Source: Enterococcus sp. 4G2_DIV0659 (GTDB taxonomy: Bacteria > Bacillota > Bacilli > Lactobacillales > Enterococcaceae). From it: a DNA stretch of 64,000 nt. Position 1 is the stretch's first letter; each line of letters opens with the position of its first letter. The translations under genes were made by a program, and so were the position numbers. Under the pieces are notes generated by a model that saw only the letters and a program-made list of their open reading frames with translations, was not told the DNA's origin and ran no database searches. The stretch spans positions 124,001 to 188,000 of the forward strand of contig NZ_NGLE02000001.1 in NCBI RefSeq assembly GCF_002140715.2, in the 5' to 3' direction. This document shows positions 1-8,129 of the stretch, one piece after another.

Positions 1-1008
1 TCCTTTTTGATAAAGCAATATGGCAATGCTTTGTTCACCATCACGACCAGCTCGACCGATCTCTTGTACATAATCTTCTAGACTATCAGGGCAATCATAG
101 TGAATGACAAAGCGAACATCTGGCTTATCAATCCCCATCCCAAAAGCATTGGTAGCACATAAGACATCAAGTTGATTCGTTACAAATTGTTGTTGTAATA
201 AACTGCGTTCATTAGCAGTTAAACCACCATGGTAGTATGCTGTTTTTAATGTTGTTTGTTCTTTGATCAATTGATTTATCCGCTCGGCTGTTTTTCGTGT
301 TGCGCAATAGATAATGCCTTTACTTTTTAATTGTGTTAGATAAGAAAGTAAAGCTTCGTTTTTTTCCGACACTTTCTGAACAATCAAACCAATATTTGGA
401 CGATTGACTGAATGAATCACTTCTGAGGCATTTTTCTGATGAGAAAATAATTGTTTTTCAATCTCTTTTTTTACCGTAGGCGTTGCCGTAGCAGTCAATG
501 CTAACGTCAAAGGATAACCACATTCTTTTTGAATAGCACTAAGTTTTGTATATTCTGGCCTAAAGTCAACGCCCCACTGGAACACACAATGCGCTTCATC
601 CACTACAAACAAGGCAATTTTCAGTTGAGCAATTCGTTGTCTCACTTCTTTTTGGGTTAATGTTTCTGGACTAATCAAAATATATTTGTACGTATATAAA
701 TGATTCAATACATACTGTTTTTCTGAAAAAGACAAACTGCTATTCAACGCGATAACCCTAGATTCTCCTTTTTTTTGCAATTGAATCACTTGGTCTTCCA
801 TCAATGAAAGTAAAGGAGAAACGATGATCACAGCCCCTTCAACTAGATAACCTACAAATTGATAGCACAGGGATTTACCTGTGCCTGTAGGTAAAACAGC
901 TAGTGTATCTTGTTTTAGTAAAAGCTGTTCAATCACTTCTTTTTGTCCGGGTTTAAAGGTATTAAAACCAAATTTTTCGTATAAGACATTTTCTAATTTG
1001 CTCGTCAT
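1..1008 (-). CDS. recQ: ATP-dependent DNA helicase RecQ (3' part missing)
   Basis: Superfamily 2 3'-5' DNA helicase used in recombination and fork repair. The visible 336 residues hold the Q-motif region, Walker A (PTGTGKS), the DEAH box (VVDEAHC), motif III (ALTATAT), and motif VI at the window edge (QEIGRAGRDG). The RecQ zinc-binding and any later domains lie beyond position 1, so the gene is cut by the window and not broken. The ATG at 1008 overlaps the stop of the HTH gene upstream by four bases (ATGA), implying coupled translation. The same pairing with a ypbB-like gene occurs in Bacillus. Confidence 0.95.
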   Translation of the reverse strand, partial: MTSKLENVLYEKFGFNTFKPGQKEVIEQLLLKQDTLAVLPTGTGKSLCYQFVGYLVEGAVIIVSPLLSLMEDQVIQLQKKGESRVIALNSSLSFSEKQYVLNHLYTYKYILISPETLTQKEVRQRIAQLKIALFVVDEAHCVFQWGVDFRPEYTKLSAIQKECGYPLTLALTATATPTVKKEIEKQLFSHQKNASEVIHSVNRPNIGLIVQKVSEKNEALLSYLTQLKSKGIIYCATRKTAERINQLIKEQTTLKTAYYHGGLTANERSLLQQQFVTNQLDVLCATNAFGMGIDKPDVRFVIHYDCPDSLEDYVQEIGRAGRDGEQSIAILLYQKG

Positions 1009-2033
1009 CTGCTTTTATCTCTTTCTTCCTTCATTTTTTGAATCTGGTAAAGACGAAATTCAAAATAATCAAACTCAGGTTTTGTTTGCTTTAAAGAGCG
1101 ATAATCCCATTCTTGATAGGGAGGTTTAAAGTTATCTAAAAAATTGACTGTCTCATTTGAGATAAATCGTTCAAAGGGAAAGTCATTCGTTAAAGCCACC
1201 TCTAAAAGATGGTCTTGTACAGTACTTCTTTTCACTCCTCTTTGTAACGCCAATTCGTCTAGTGAAAAATGCTTGTTGAGATATTTTCTCGTCTCATTCA
1301 TGCTGTTGTTTTCGTTTTGCTTTAACAACGGACGAATAAGCTCTTTTAAAAAACTATTGTTTGGTAGTTTTTGAATGACTTTTAGCAAATGATGGATTCT
1401 ATCCTTTTTGATCAAAAACCGATCAAAGGCCTTATTTTCCATATCTAATAATTGAAATGAGGTTTTGCCTATTTGTTTATAGCCGGAAAATTGACGGGCA
1501 AAAAAATTGGCTTCTTCTGTAGATAAAGCTGAAAAAATCTCTTGCCATTCTTGTTTGATTCTTTCAATTAATTTTGCTTTAGGCATTGATTTGATATACA
1601 TTTTCACTTGGTTTTGATACAATGGCGATTGTTCAAGCGGAATATAGTGTTTATTACTATACGATAATTGAGACACAACTTGAACAGTAAACTGCAATAA
1701 ACGCCAGATCGCCTCATCTGTTCTGCCCAAACGATAATTATCTAGCCACATATATTGTTGATTAGATGCTATCACTTGTTGGCCTTTAGCGGTTATTTGG
1801 GCGTCTCCATTGCTATTTAGACGGAGTAAATGTTTCTCCGCCAATTCGTTTATTATTTTATTATATTGTGTTTCTGACAGTTCTGGAAATAGCTGGAAAA
1901 AGGGTAAATTATTATAAAAAAAACCATATAACAATACCGAACTCGTTCGTTTACCTTTTAAAAGATGATAGAGTGTTGAGGTTCGCACCTTGTATCCATG
2001 TTGAAATAAAGCTAAAATGAAGGAAGGTTTCAT
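1005..2033 (-). CDS. YpbB-like helix-turn-helix protein, RecQ partner
   Basis: A protein of about 342 residues encoded directly upstream of recQ. The C-terminal part contains a helix-turn-helix-like segment (SLDELALQRGVKRSTVQDHLLE is the relevant stretch, residues about 270-290). This is the HTH typical of the YpbB family next to recQ in Firmicutes. The start is placed at ATG 2033 because a good ribosome binding site (AGGTGAAAG) sits just before it; an upstream in-frame ATG at 2072 lacks one and would overlap the divergent ferredoxin leader. Its function is not established; context suggests a role with RecQ. Confidence 0.8.
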   Translation of the reverse strand: MKPSFILALFQHGYKVRTSTLYHLLKGKRTSSVLLYGFFYNNLPFFQLFPELSETQYNKIINELAEKHLLRLNSNGDAQITAKGQQVIASNQQYMWLDNYRLGRTDEAIWRLLQFTVQVVSQLSYSNKHYIPLEQSPLYQNQVKMYIKSMPKAKLIERIKQEWQEIFSALSTEEANFFARQFSGYKQIGKTSFQLLDMENKAFDRFLIKKDRIHHLLKVIQKLPNNSFLKELIRPLLKQNENNSMNETRKYLNKHFSLDELALQRGVKRSTVQDHLLEVALTNDFPFERFISNETVNFLDNFKPPYQEWDYRSLKQTKPEFDYFEFRLYQIQKMKEERDKSR

Positions 2034-2072
2034 ACTTTCACCTCTGTAAATGATAGAATAGGATGTGTACAA

Positions 2073-2285
2073 ATGTTATGTAAAATAATTCCTGAAAAGT
2101 GTATTGCTTGTGGTTTATGCCAAGTGTATGCACCAGAAATATTTGACTACAATGATGATGGCATTGTCGTTTTCAAAAATGATACACAAGCAACACAAGA
2201 ATTTATCTCTAAAAATGAAAGAGACAATGCGTTAACAGCGTACCGCAAATGTCCTGTTCGTGCAATAGAGATTGAGGAAAAATAA
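2073..2285 (+). CDS. fer: Ferredoxin, single [4Fe-4S] cluster type
   Basis: A 70-residue electron carrier. The cluster ligands are visible as CIACGLC near the N-terminus and a single downstream Cys-Pro (CPVRAIE) near the C-terminus, the arrangement of monocluster [4Fe-4S] ferredoxins of Bacillus Fer type. It is acidic, as is usual for the family. It is divergent from the ypbB-recQ pair, with only about 40 bases between start codons, so its promoter must overlap the beginning of the neighbouring gene. The same fer/ypbB/recQ neighbourhood is known in Bacillus. RBS AGGATG lies upstream. Confidence 0.9.
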   Translation: MLCKIIPEKCIACGLCQVYAPEIFDYNDDGIVVFKNDTQATQEFISKNERDNALTAYRKCPVRAIEIEEK

Positions 2286-2302
2286 TAAAAACCTAAACGA
2301 GT

Positions 2303-2349
2303 AAAAGGAAAGCAACTAGTTGTCACCAAAGACAATGAGCTTTCCTTTT
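2303..2349. terminator. Bidirectional terminator between fer and hydrolase
   Basis: An 11-bp inverted repeat (AAAAGGAAAGC at 2303-2313 and GCTTTCCTTTT at 2339-2349) encloses a smaller inner stem (TTGTC/GACAA). The T-rich ends on both strands suit the two convergent genes. Confidence 0.8.
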
Positions 2350-2354
2350 ATCCT

Positions 2355-3080
2355 TTATTTAATCAGAGTTAACCAATTAATTAGTGCATCAGCAATTTTT
2401 TCTTGTTGCTCTTCATTGTTTATTGACGCTGGCTTGTCTCCTTTTTGTTCCCCATAGCTACCGAATCCAGCATGGTTTCCACCCTTTATTTCTTGATACA
2501 TAGTTTGTTCAGGTAAGTATTTTTTCGACTGCTCATATGCTTGCCAATTTAAAACGCCATCCTCAGAACCAGTTAAAGAAAGCACGTGTCCTTTAAACCC
2601 TTTAAGGCTCCCTTTCTCATCTGGATAACTCGCTAAAAAGAACACACCTTTGAGTTGGTTGTGATTTGCTTGCTCAGCAGCAAAGCGACTAGCCATCACT
2701 CCACCTAACGAATGCCCACCAACTACATAACTTTTCAGATGATTCTTTTGAATAATTTTCTCTGCTTTATTTTGACCTAGTACAGCTAAATTCAATGGTT
2801 CTTTAATAAGATAAACAGCAAATCCGGCACTCGCTACTTTTTTAGCCCAAATGCTATAACTAGCATTTTCAACTAATGCGCCTTGATAAAAAATAAGCGC
2901 TGGTTTTTCCTGCTCTCCTTCAAAAACCAACAAACCATTTTCATTCGTTGCTTGTTTTGATACATCTAAAGCTGTTGTTGTTGGGCTGTATGTAACTGTT
3001 TTGATGTAAAATAAGCCAACTAAAATTAGTAGTGCAAAAACTCCAACTAACCAGAGCACTCGTTTCTGCCATTTTTTCAT
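2355..3080 (-). CDS. Membrane-anchored alpha/beta hydrolase
   Basis: A 241-residue protein with one N-terminal hydrophobic segment (residues about 8-27) that should anchor it to the outer face of the membrane. The rest is a small alpha/beta hydrolase domain with the nucleophile elbow GHSLGG (Ser near residue 124), and likely Asp and His near DGVLNW and GGNHAGFG. It resembles the dienelactone-hydrolase-like family found as lone genes in lactic acid bacteria. The substrate cannot be read from the sequence. The start has a strong RBS (AAGGAGG). It stands alone, with terminators on both sides. Confidence 0.8.
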   Translation of the reverse strand: MKKWQKRVLWLVGVFALLILVGLFYIKTVTYSPTTTALDVSKQATNENGLLVFEGEQEKPALIFYQGALVENASYSIWAKKVASAGFAVYLIKEPLNLAVLGQNKAEKIIQKNHLKSYVVGGHSLGGVMASRFAAEQANHNQLKGVFFLASYPDEKGSLKGFKGHVLSLTGSEDGVLNWQAYEQSKKYLPEQTMYQEIKGGNHAGFGSYGEQKGDKPASINNEEQQEKIADALINWLTLIK

Positions 3081-3153
3081 ATCTGTTTTCCTCCTTGTTC
3101 ATCTTTTTTCATTTTATCAGAAAAACAATATTCGTTAGGATCTTTTGCCTCGA

Positions 3154-3198
3154 AAAAAGATCCGAGACATAGCTCCTTGAGCTATCTCACAGATCTTT
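3154..3198 (-). terminator. Terminator after ribU
   Basis: AAAGATC/GATCTTT outer stem with a strong inner stem (ATAGCTC/GAGCTAT). On the minus strand it ends in a run of T, just downstream of the ribU stop. Confidence 0.8.
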
Positions 3199-3210
3199 AT
3201 CAAACAATTC

Positions 3211-3819
3211 TTATTTGCTTATTGTATGTTTATTGCTTAACTGATATTGTTTTCTTGAAAGCCAAGGTAAAAGCTTAGCATGTAGTACCAAGAAAACAGC
3301 ACTTACGATTCCACCTTTTATCAAGTTAAATGGCAAAATGCCAATTGTTACATATTTCGTTAAAGACATACCTAAAAATTCTCCTGCAGATACGCCAAAT
3401 AGTTTTAAATACAGCGGTGTGATCACAAAATAATTTGCCACACTCATCAAAACAGTCAAGGCAATTATCCCTGTTGAAATGCCTAAAATTTTATTTAAAC
3501 GCTTGTCGCTTCCTCGTTTGAAAAAGTAATACATCGGTAAAGTAAACATCATCGTTGCAAAGAAGTTGGCAACATCTCCGACTAAATTTTGCGGGGATGC
3601 CCCTGTTGTAAATAAATGTAGTACTGATCGTATAAACGCTGTACTGATTCCTGCTAACGGCCCAAATAAAAACATACTGATCATGACAGGAATATCGCTA
3701 AAATCAATTTTCAAAAAACTGAACGCAGGCATGATCGGAAACGCCACAAATTGTAAAACTACACCTATTGCTGCTAACATTGCTACACTTACCATTTTTT
3801 GTACCTTGTTGTTTCGCAT
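3211..3819 (-). CDS. ribU: Riboflavin ECF transporter S component RibU
   Basis: The substrate-binding membrane subunit of an energy-coupling factor transporter for riboflavin. It is 202 residues with about six hydrophobic segments, an N-terminal VAMLAAIGVVLQF and the S-component surface motifs used to dock the ECF module (encoded elsewhere). The assignment is secured by the FMN riboswitch upstream. The ATG is preceded by AGGAGG. No riboflavin synthesis genes are in the window, in keeping with dependence on uptake. A leader of about 380 nt separates the riboswitch from the start codon. Confidence 0.92.
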   Translation of the reverse strand: MRNNKVQKMVSVAMLAAIGVVLQFVAFPIMPAFSFLKIDFSDIPVMISMFLFGPLAGISTAFIRSVLHLFTTGASPQNLVGDVANFFATMMFTLPMYYFFKRGSDKRLNKILGISTGIIALTVLMSVANYFVITPLYLKLFGVSAGEFLGMSLTKYVTIGILPFNLIKGGIVSAVFLVLHAKLLPWLSRKQYQLSNKHTISK

Positions 3820-3861
3820 ATGAAATCCTCCTGTTAAGGACCCATCTTCAAACGAACTTTT

Positions 3862-3996
3862 CTAAATTAACTTTTTCAGTGATTGCTCCAGATTTGCTGC
3901 ACGATGTGACTTGGCCGAATGATAAAAGTGATATATCTTCATCTGTTCCATCATTCTTACTTCTATCGGTAATGATTTAATAGCTTTTACGCGCAT
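3862..3996 (-). CDS. Possible small ORF (44 codons) in the ribU leader
   Basis: An open frame between the riboswitch terminator and ribU, reading MRVKAIKSLPIEVRMMEQ at its start and ending LEQSLKKLI. It is basic, has a protein-like composition and includes a His/Tyr-rich segment (IYHFYHSAKSHR). There is no recognisable ribosome binding site before the ATG at 3996. It could be a leader peptide, a remnant of an older gene, or chance. I do not recognise it. Confidence 0.3.
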   Translation of the reverse strand: MRVKAIKSLPIEVRMMEQMKIYHFYHSAKSHRAANLEQSLKKLI

Positions 3997-4060
3997 TACA
4001 GTATTTTTATTTGAAAAAATACGGTTGATGTGTCGTTTTTCCGATTGATTGTAATCCTTT

Positions 4061-4089
4061 AATTCTTAGAGCTTTAGCTCTTAGAAATT
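4061..4089. repeat. Near-perfect palindrome in the ribU leader
   Basis: An AATTCTTAGAGCT/AGCTCTTAGAAATT inverted repeat with one or two mismatches, just downstream (in the ribU direction) of the riboswitch terminator. It has no U-run, so it is probably a structural element of the long leader. A second short hairpin (GTATTTTT/AAAAATAC) lies at 4001-4022. Confidence 0.5.
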
Positions 4090-4123
4090 GATGAGATCGA
4101 AACGTCGCGTGGTGATTCACAGC

Positions 4124-4155
4124 AAAAACTCTATTTTCCTGCAGGGAAAATAGAG
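4124..4155 (-). terminator. Riboswitch expression-platform terminator
   Basis: An 11-bp perfect stem (CTCTATTTTCC/GGAAAATAGAG) with a 5-nt loop, followed on the minus strand by five T. It sits about 40 nt after the FMN aptamer, so FMN binding should favour this terminator and shut ribU off. Confidence 0.88.
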
Positions 4156-4197
4156 TAGAGTAATCTTATCTGAAAAATGCCAATTCAAATAAGCCCT

Positions 4198-4314
4198 ATC
4201 TTCTTTATCCAGACTTTACTGTCGGTATTGGAATTTCACCAATTCAGCCACTTCAAATGAAGTAGGTCGTGGACTATAACCACCGGTCGGGAATTTCACC
4301 CTGCCCCTGAAGAC
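4198..4314 (-). ncRNA. FMN riboswitch (RFN element)
   Basis: All conserved parts of the RFN aptamer are present on the minus strand in order: the P1 strand GTCTTC, GGGGCAGGGTGAAATTCCC, GACCGGTGG, AGTCC, GGTGAAATTCC, ACCGACAGTAAAGTCTGGAT, and the closing P1 strand GAAGAT. FMN binding normally ends transcription early. The target is ribU, through the terminator at 4124-4155. Confidence 0.96.
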
Positions 4315-4344
4315 GAACCTTTATTAAATTTTTTGTACAAATAC

Positions 4345-4372
4345 AGTATACAACCTTTTTAGAAAAAAGCAA
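4345..4372 (-). promoter_or_regulatory. Promoter of the ribU transcript
   Basis: On the minus strand, TTGCTT, a 16-nt spacer and TATACT, ending about 30 nt before the aptamer. It is a good SigA-type match. Confidence 0.7.
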
Positions 4373-4435
4373 TATTTATGTTCAGAAAGTCACATACAAA
4401 CAGTAGCTATCATTTTATTACTCTAAAAATAAGCA

Positions 4436-4479
4436 GTGAAAAAGCAACTCCTTCTTGTTTCTCAGAATTGCTTTTTCAC
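4436..4479. terminator. Terminator after rluB
   Basis: A 12-bp perfect stem (GTGAAAAAGCAA/TTGCTTTTTCAC) just past the rluB stop. Its loop carries the CAACTCCTTCTTG sequence that recurs near 61183 and, less well, near 8079. Confidence 0.85.
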
Positions 4480-4485
4480 AAAAAA

Positions 4486-5202
4486 TTATTTTGATTGATT
4501 CATTAAAACACTAATTTCTTTTTTATTCAAATTACGATACTCTCCAGGACGTAATCCTTTTAATGTTAAGTCACCGTATTTTTCTCTTTTCAGTTTTTGA
4601 ACCGGATAACCCACAGATTGAAGCATTTTCTTCACTTGGTGATTACGACCTTCATGAATCGTCAACTCTACAATACTAGTGTTTGTTTTAAGGTCTACAG
4701 AAACGATTTGAAAAGCCGCCGGTGCTGTTTTATAGCCTTCGATTTTTATCCCTTTTGTTAGTGGAAGTAAATCATGTTTTTTGGCCAATCCTTTTACTTT
4801 TGCCACATAAACCTTGTCGATTTCATGACTTGGATGTGTTAATTTTTGTGAAAATTCGCCATCATTTGTTAAAAGCAACAACCCTGATGTATCATAATCT
4901 AATCTGCCCACTGGATAAATTCGTTCTTTGATATGAGAGAAAAAATCAGTCACAACTTTTCTTCCTTTATCATCAGAAACCGCTGAAATAACACCTTTTG
5001 GTTTATAAAATAAATAGTAGCCATACTCTTCTTTGTAAATCGGCACATCATCTACTTCAACTTTGTCATTTTTCCCTACTTGTGTTCCTAATTCTCGAAT
5101 AATTTTTCCATTTACTTTGACACGTCCATTGACAATGTATTCTTCTGCTTTTCTACGTGAGGCAATCCCCGCATGAGCAATTACTTTTTGAAGTCTTTCC
5201 AT
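4486..5202 (-). CDS. rluB: 23S rRNA pseudouridine synthase RluB
   Basis: A 238-residue RsuA/RluB-type synthase that isomerises a uridine near position 2605 of 23S rRNA. The N-terminal S4 RNA-binding domain (residues 1-60, LQKVIAHAGIASRRKAEE) is followed by the catalytic domain with the family motif VGRLDYDTSGLLLLTNDG, where the Asp after RL is the catalytic residue. It is the last gene of xerD-ribT-scpA-scpB-rluB. Its ATG follows the scpB stop without a gap, and a strong terminator lies downstream. The scpA-scpB-rluB order is conserved in Firmicutes. Confidence 0.95.
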   Translation of the reverse strand: MERLQKVIAHAGIASRRKAEEYIVNGRVKVNGKIIRELGTQVGKNDKVEVDDVPIYKEEYGYYLFYKPKGVISAVSDDKGRKVVTDFFSHIKERIYPVGRLDYDTSGLLLLTNDGEFSQKLTHPSHEIDKVYVAKVKGLAKKHDLLPLTKGIKIEGYKTAPAAFQIVSVDLKTNTSIVELTIHEGRNHQVKKMLQSVGYPVQKLKREKYGDLTLKGLRPGEYRNLNKKEISVLMNQSK

Positions 5203-5820
5203 TTACTTTTCTTCCTCCGATTCATTATTATCCGTTGGTGTTTCTTCTGCATTTAATTCTTTATAACGGTCGAAAAAGAGGTCTAAAGGTAGCTCTTCAG
5301 CAATTTCTTCTTCCATTTGATGAATGTCTGGCAACTCTTCAAGAGATCTTAAGCCAAAATAATCCATGAAATAAGCCGTTGTTCCGTATAAAATCGCTCG
5401 TCCAGGACCATCCACCCGTCCTTTTTCTTCAATTAATTGGCGAGCAACGAGTTTTTGCATTGATCCTGCTGACTGCACCCCTCTTATTTCGTCCACTTCC
5501 ACTCTTGAAATTGGTTGCTTGTACGCAACGATTGATAATGTTTCAAGCGCTGCTTGGGATAATGAGTTGGAAATAGGCGATTGAGCATACTTTTTCAACA
5601 ACGGTGCAAACATTTTTTTAGTAGACAAGACAAAGTGATTGCCTACTTCTAGAATATTTAAAGCAGACTGTTGATCTGATTCATAGCGTTCTTTTAAAGC
5701 TGTTAGTGCTTCATATGTTTTGGCAGTAGATAGTTCTAGTAAATAGGATAATTCTTCTAACCCGATTCCTTCTTCACCAACGACAAATAGAATCGCTTCG
5801 ATTTGACTAATTGTGGTCAC
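5203..5820 (-). CDS. scpB: Segregation and condensation protein B
   Basis: A 205-residue kleisin-associated subunit of the Smc-ScpAB condensin that organises and separates the chromosome. It shows the two winged-helix domains of ScpB. The conserved central stretch LSQAALETLSIVAYKQPISR and the EIRGV motif identify it. The acidic tail is longer than the fold requires. The start overlaps the scpA stop by four bases (ATGA), which suits equimolar production with ScpA. Confidence 0.97.
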   Translation of the reverse strand: MTTISQIEAILFVVGEEGIGLEELSYLLELSTAKTYEALTALKERYESDQQSALNILEVGNHFVLSTKKMFAPLLKKYAQSPISNSLSQAALETLSIVAYKQPISRVEVDEIRGVQSAGSMQKLVARQLIEEKGRVDGPGRAILYGTTAYFMDYFGLRSLEELPDIHQMEEEIAEELPLDLFFDRYKELNAEETPTDNNESEEEK

Positions 5821-6602
5821 ATTGTTTCCTCCGTACTTGATTCGATCTTTTCAGACATATTATAGAGCAAAATTGTACTATAATTGTCCTCTTGTTCCAC
5901 ATGGATAACGCCTTTTTTCATCAATTCTAAAAGAGCCATAAAAGTCGTAACAATTTCTTGTTTTGAATGTGATGTAAAAAAAGAGTCAAAGTTTACTGGT
6001 GTATTCCGATCCATTTGAGACATTTTTTCAGAGATTGTGGTAATTTTTTCTTCTATTGATACGTCATCTCCAGCAACTGTTGTCTCCACTGGTTGACGAT
6101 TTTTTTTCTTTTCTAACATTGCATGAAATGCCAGAAATAAATCAATTGTATTTAATTGGTTAGGTTCCAAAAACGGATCGTCTTCTTTATATTCATCAAT
6201 ATCCATCGGTTCTTTCGTATAATAAAGACTTCGCTCTGATTCTTTTTCATGTAACAGACCTGCTGCATATTTAAATTTACGATATTCTAGCAATTGAGCA
6301 ACTAACGCATCACGCGGATCTTCGCCATCGAGGATATCATCATCTTCTGTCATTTCCATCTCTTGTTTTGGCAAAAGCATTTTGCTTTTGATTGCCATCA
6401 AAGTCGCGGCCATGACTAAGTATTCCCCAGCAATTTCGAGTTCTAATGTTTTCATTGTATGAATATAGTTCATATACTGTTCGGTTACTGCAGCGATCGG
6501 AATGTCATAAATATCGATTTCCAATTTTTGGATTAAATGTAACAGAAGATCTAATGGACCTTCAAATACATCCAATTTTACATTAATTTCCTGCAAGATC
6601 AT
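5817..6602 (-). CDS. scpA: Segregation and condensation protein A (kleisin)
   Basis: A 261-residue kleisin bridging the Smc heads and binding ScpB. The N-terminal FEGPLDLLLHLIQKLEIDIYDI segment is the Smc-neck-binding signature (residues 13-34), and the C-terminal winged-helix region follows an acidic linker. The RBS before ATG 6602 is weak, and about 40 bases separate it from ribT, so expression probably relies on the operon transcript from xerD. Confidence 0.96.
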   Translation of the reverse strand: MILQEINVKLDVFEGPLDLLLHLIQKLEIDIYDIPIAAVTEQYMNYIHTMKTLELEIAGEYLVMAATLMAIKSKMLLPKQEMEMTEDDDILDGEDPRDALVAQLLEYRKFKYAAGLLHEKESERSLYYTKEPMDIDEYKEDDPFLEPNQLNTIDLFLAFHAMLEKKKNRQPVETTVAGDDVSIEEKITTISEKMSQMDRNTPVNFDSFFTSHSKQEIVTTFMALLELMKKGVIHVEQEDNYSTILLYNMSEKIESSTEETM

Positions 6603-6641
6603 CCAACTTTCTTTTTTCGACTCTCTAGTTTACCATAAAAT

Positions 6642-7004
6642 TCACCGGTTGTGTTCTTTCCACTTGGATAAATAAGTAGACGTAGCTAAAGTTCCATATA
6701 TTTTTGTATCTGGATATAATTCTGCTACCTCATTCAATAAATTAAAGCCAACTTTTTCCCCTCTAAATGAAGGATTAATGGATATATCATGTAAAATCAT
6801 CGCCTCAGATGTTTCTACTTCGATTCCTACAATTCCTTGAATATTTTGCTCCCCAGTTGGTATCCAAAAAAGTAAATGTAAGTTCTCTTCCGTTTCATAA
6901 CTGTCTATTTCTTTTAATAGCGCTTGATGTTCAAGCAATTTTTGATGAAAACTCAATAGACCCATCGCAATTTTTCGTTGCTCTTTTCGATAATACGTTA
7001 ACAT
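6642..7004 (-). CDS. ribT: RibT-like GNAT acetyltransferase
   Basis: A 120-residue GNAT-fold protein. The N-terminal KIAMGLLSF matches what I recall of Bacillus RibT, and the acetyl-CoA region contains INPSFRGEKVGFNLLN. RibT is linked to the riboflavin operon in Bacillus but its substrate is not settled; here it sits inside the xerD-scpAB operon, as ribT-type genes beside scpA often do. I chose ATG 7004, which has the AAGAAGGTGA site; an in-frame GTG at 7013 lies inside that site. Confidence 0.75.
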   Translation of the reverse strand: MLTYYRKEQRKIAMGLLSFHQKLLEHQALLKEIDSYETEENLHLLFWIPTGEQNIQGIVGIEVETSEAMILHDISINPSFRGEKVGFNLLNEVAELYPDTKIYGTLATSTYLSKWKEHNR

Positions 7005-7026
7005 GTATCTCACCTTCTTTTTTTAG

Positions 7027-7917
7027 TTAAGCTCTTGGGAAATGTTGTTTGTAAACATCGGCCATTCGTTGTTTTGTTATATGCGTATAGATTTGCGTCG
7101 TAGAAATATCTGCATGTCCTAAAAGTTCTTGGACAATTCGTAAATCTGCACCATTTTCTAACAAATGAGTTGCAAAACTATGACGTAACGTATGTGGAGT
7201 GATGGTTTTATCAATTCCAGCATCACGAACGATTTGTTTTAAATTTTTCCAAATCCCTTGTCTTGATAATGCGCTACCATGATGATTGACAAATAAATGT
7301 GTTTCGTTTTGATTTTTTTTAACCAGTGCTGGACGGGCTTCTTCCATATATTTTTCGATCCATTGAATGGCGTAATCCCCTAATGGGATAATACGCTCTT
7401 TATCCCCTTTTCCTAAGGTTTGTACTAAGCCAATCGCCAAATGTAAATCCCCTATTTTTAATGCCACAAGCTCACTCACTCGTAATCCTGTTGCATACAT
7501 TACTTCTAAAATCGCTCGATTTCTAATGCCTAAAGGTTTTGTTGTATCTGGTGTTTCGATCAGCAAAGTTACTTCTTCTACTGAGAGTGTATTAGGAAGT
7601 TTCTGTGCTTTTCTGGGCGAATCAATATGTTGCATGGGATCATGATCTGTGATTCGTTCTTGCCTTAAAAATTGATGAAACCCTCTTAAACTAGATATCA
7701 TTCGAATAATAGTTGCTGAAGAATTATTTTCACTATGCAGTGTTTGTAGGTATTCCATAATTATGTACCGGTCAATTGATTGCCAAGAATCGACTTTTTG
7801 TTCTTGCAAAAACGTCAAGTATTTATGTAAGTCCCGTTCATAACTCTTTCTAGTATTAAGCGATAATCCCCGTTCTATTTGTAAGTAATGCAGATAGTCA
7901 GTTACTTGTTCTTCCAT
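7027..7917 (-). CDS. xerD: Tyrosine recombinase XerD
   Basis: A site-specific recombinase that, with its partner XerC-type enzyme, resolves chromosome dimers at dif. It is 296 residues: an N-terminal SAM-like core-binding domain (1-90) and a catalytic domain with all expected residues: Arg146 (ATGLRVSEL), Lys171, His243 and Arg246 (HTLRHSFATHLL), His269 and nucleophile Tyr278 (TTQIYTH). It is first in the xerD-ribT-scpA-scpB-rluB operon, so it is a housekeeping XerD and not a mobile-element integrase. No dif site is visible in this window. Confidence 0.95.
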   Translation of the reverse strand: MEEQVTDYLHYLQIERGLSLNTRKSYERDLHKYLTFLQEQKVDSWQSIDRYIIMEYLQTLHSENNSSATIIRMISSLRGFHQFLRQERITDHDPMQHIDSPRKAQKLPNTLSVEEVTLLIETPDTTKPLGIRNRAILEVMYATGLRVSELVALKIGDLHLAIGLVQTLGKGDKERIIPLGDYAIQWIEKYMEEARPALVKKNQNETHLFVNHHGSALSRQGIWKNLKQIVRDAGIDKTITPHTLRHSFATHLLENGADLRIVQELLGHADISTTQIYTHITKQRMADVYKQHFPRA

Positions 7918-8005
7918 CTATTTTACCTCATTTCTTTTTAATATCATATCAAAGAATTCTATTGTATGTATAGTAAAATCATCAAAGGATTCTTAGACTA
8001 TGTTT

Positions 8006-8049
8006 AAAAAGTGGCTGGGATATAACTCTAAGAGTCATATCCCAGCCAC
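8006..8049 (-). terminator. Long-stem terminator of the enterococcal GGCTGGGA type
   Basis: GTGGCTGGGATAT at 8011-8023 pairs with ATATCCCAGCCAC at 8037-8049, with an inner AACTCT/AGAGT stem. On the minus strand it is followed by TTTTT, so it ends transcription of the hydrolase gene to its right. Long stems with a GGCTGGGA core recur in Enterococcus intergenic regions. Confidence 0.8.
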
Positions 8050-8074
8050 CTGAAAATCGAATAGAAGCTGAAAC

Positions 8075-8101
8075 AGATCAACTCTTTCTTATTTTTCAGA
8101 A
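8075..8101 (+). repeat. Divergent copy of dispersed CAACTCCTTCTTA element
   Basis: ATCAACTCTTTCTTATTTTTC followed by AGAACTAAACGCGTCTG resembles the better preserved copy at 61181-61220 (GCAACTCCTTCTTATTTCTC then GAAGTTAAACACTTCTG). It lies beside a long-stem terminator in both places. Confidence 0.45.
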
Positions 8102-8129
8102 CTAAACGCGTCTGTCCTAACTTTCATGA

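Noticed and set aside
7027..7917. Tyrosine recombinase as sign of a prophage or integrated element
   Set aside because: It is in the conserved xerD-scpAB operon, has XerD residues and no attachment-site or phage genes nearby.
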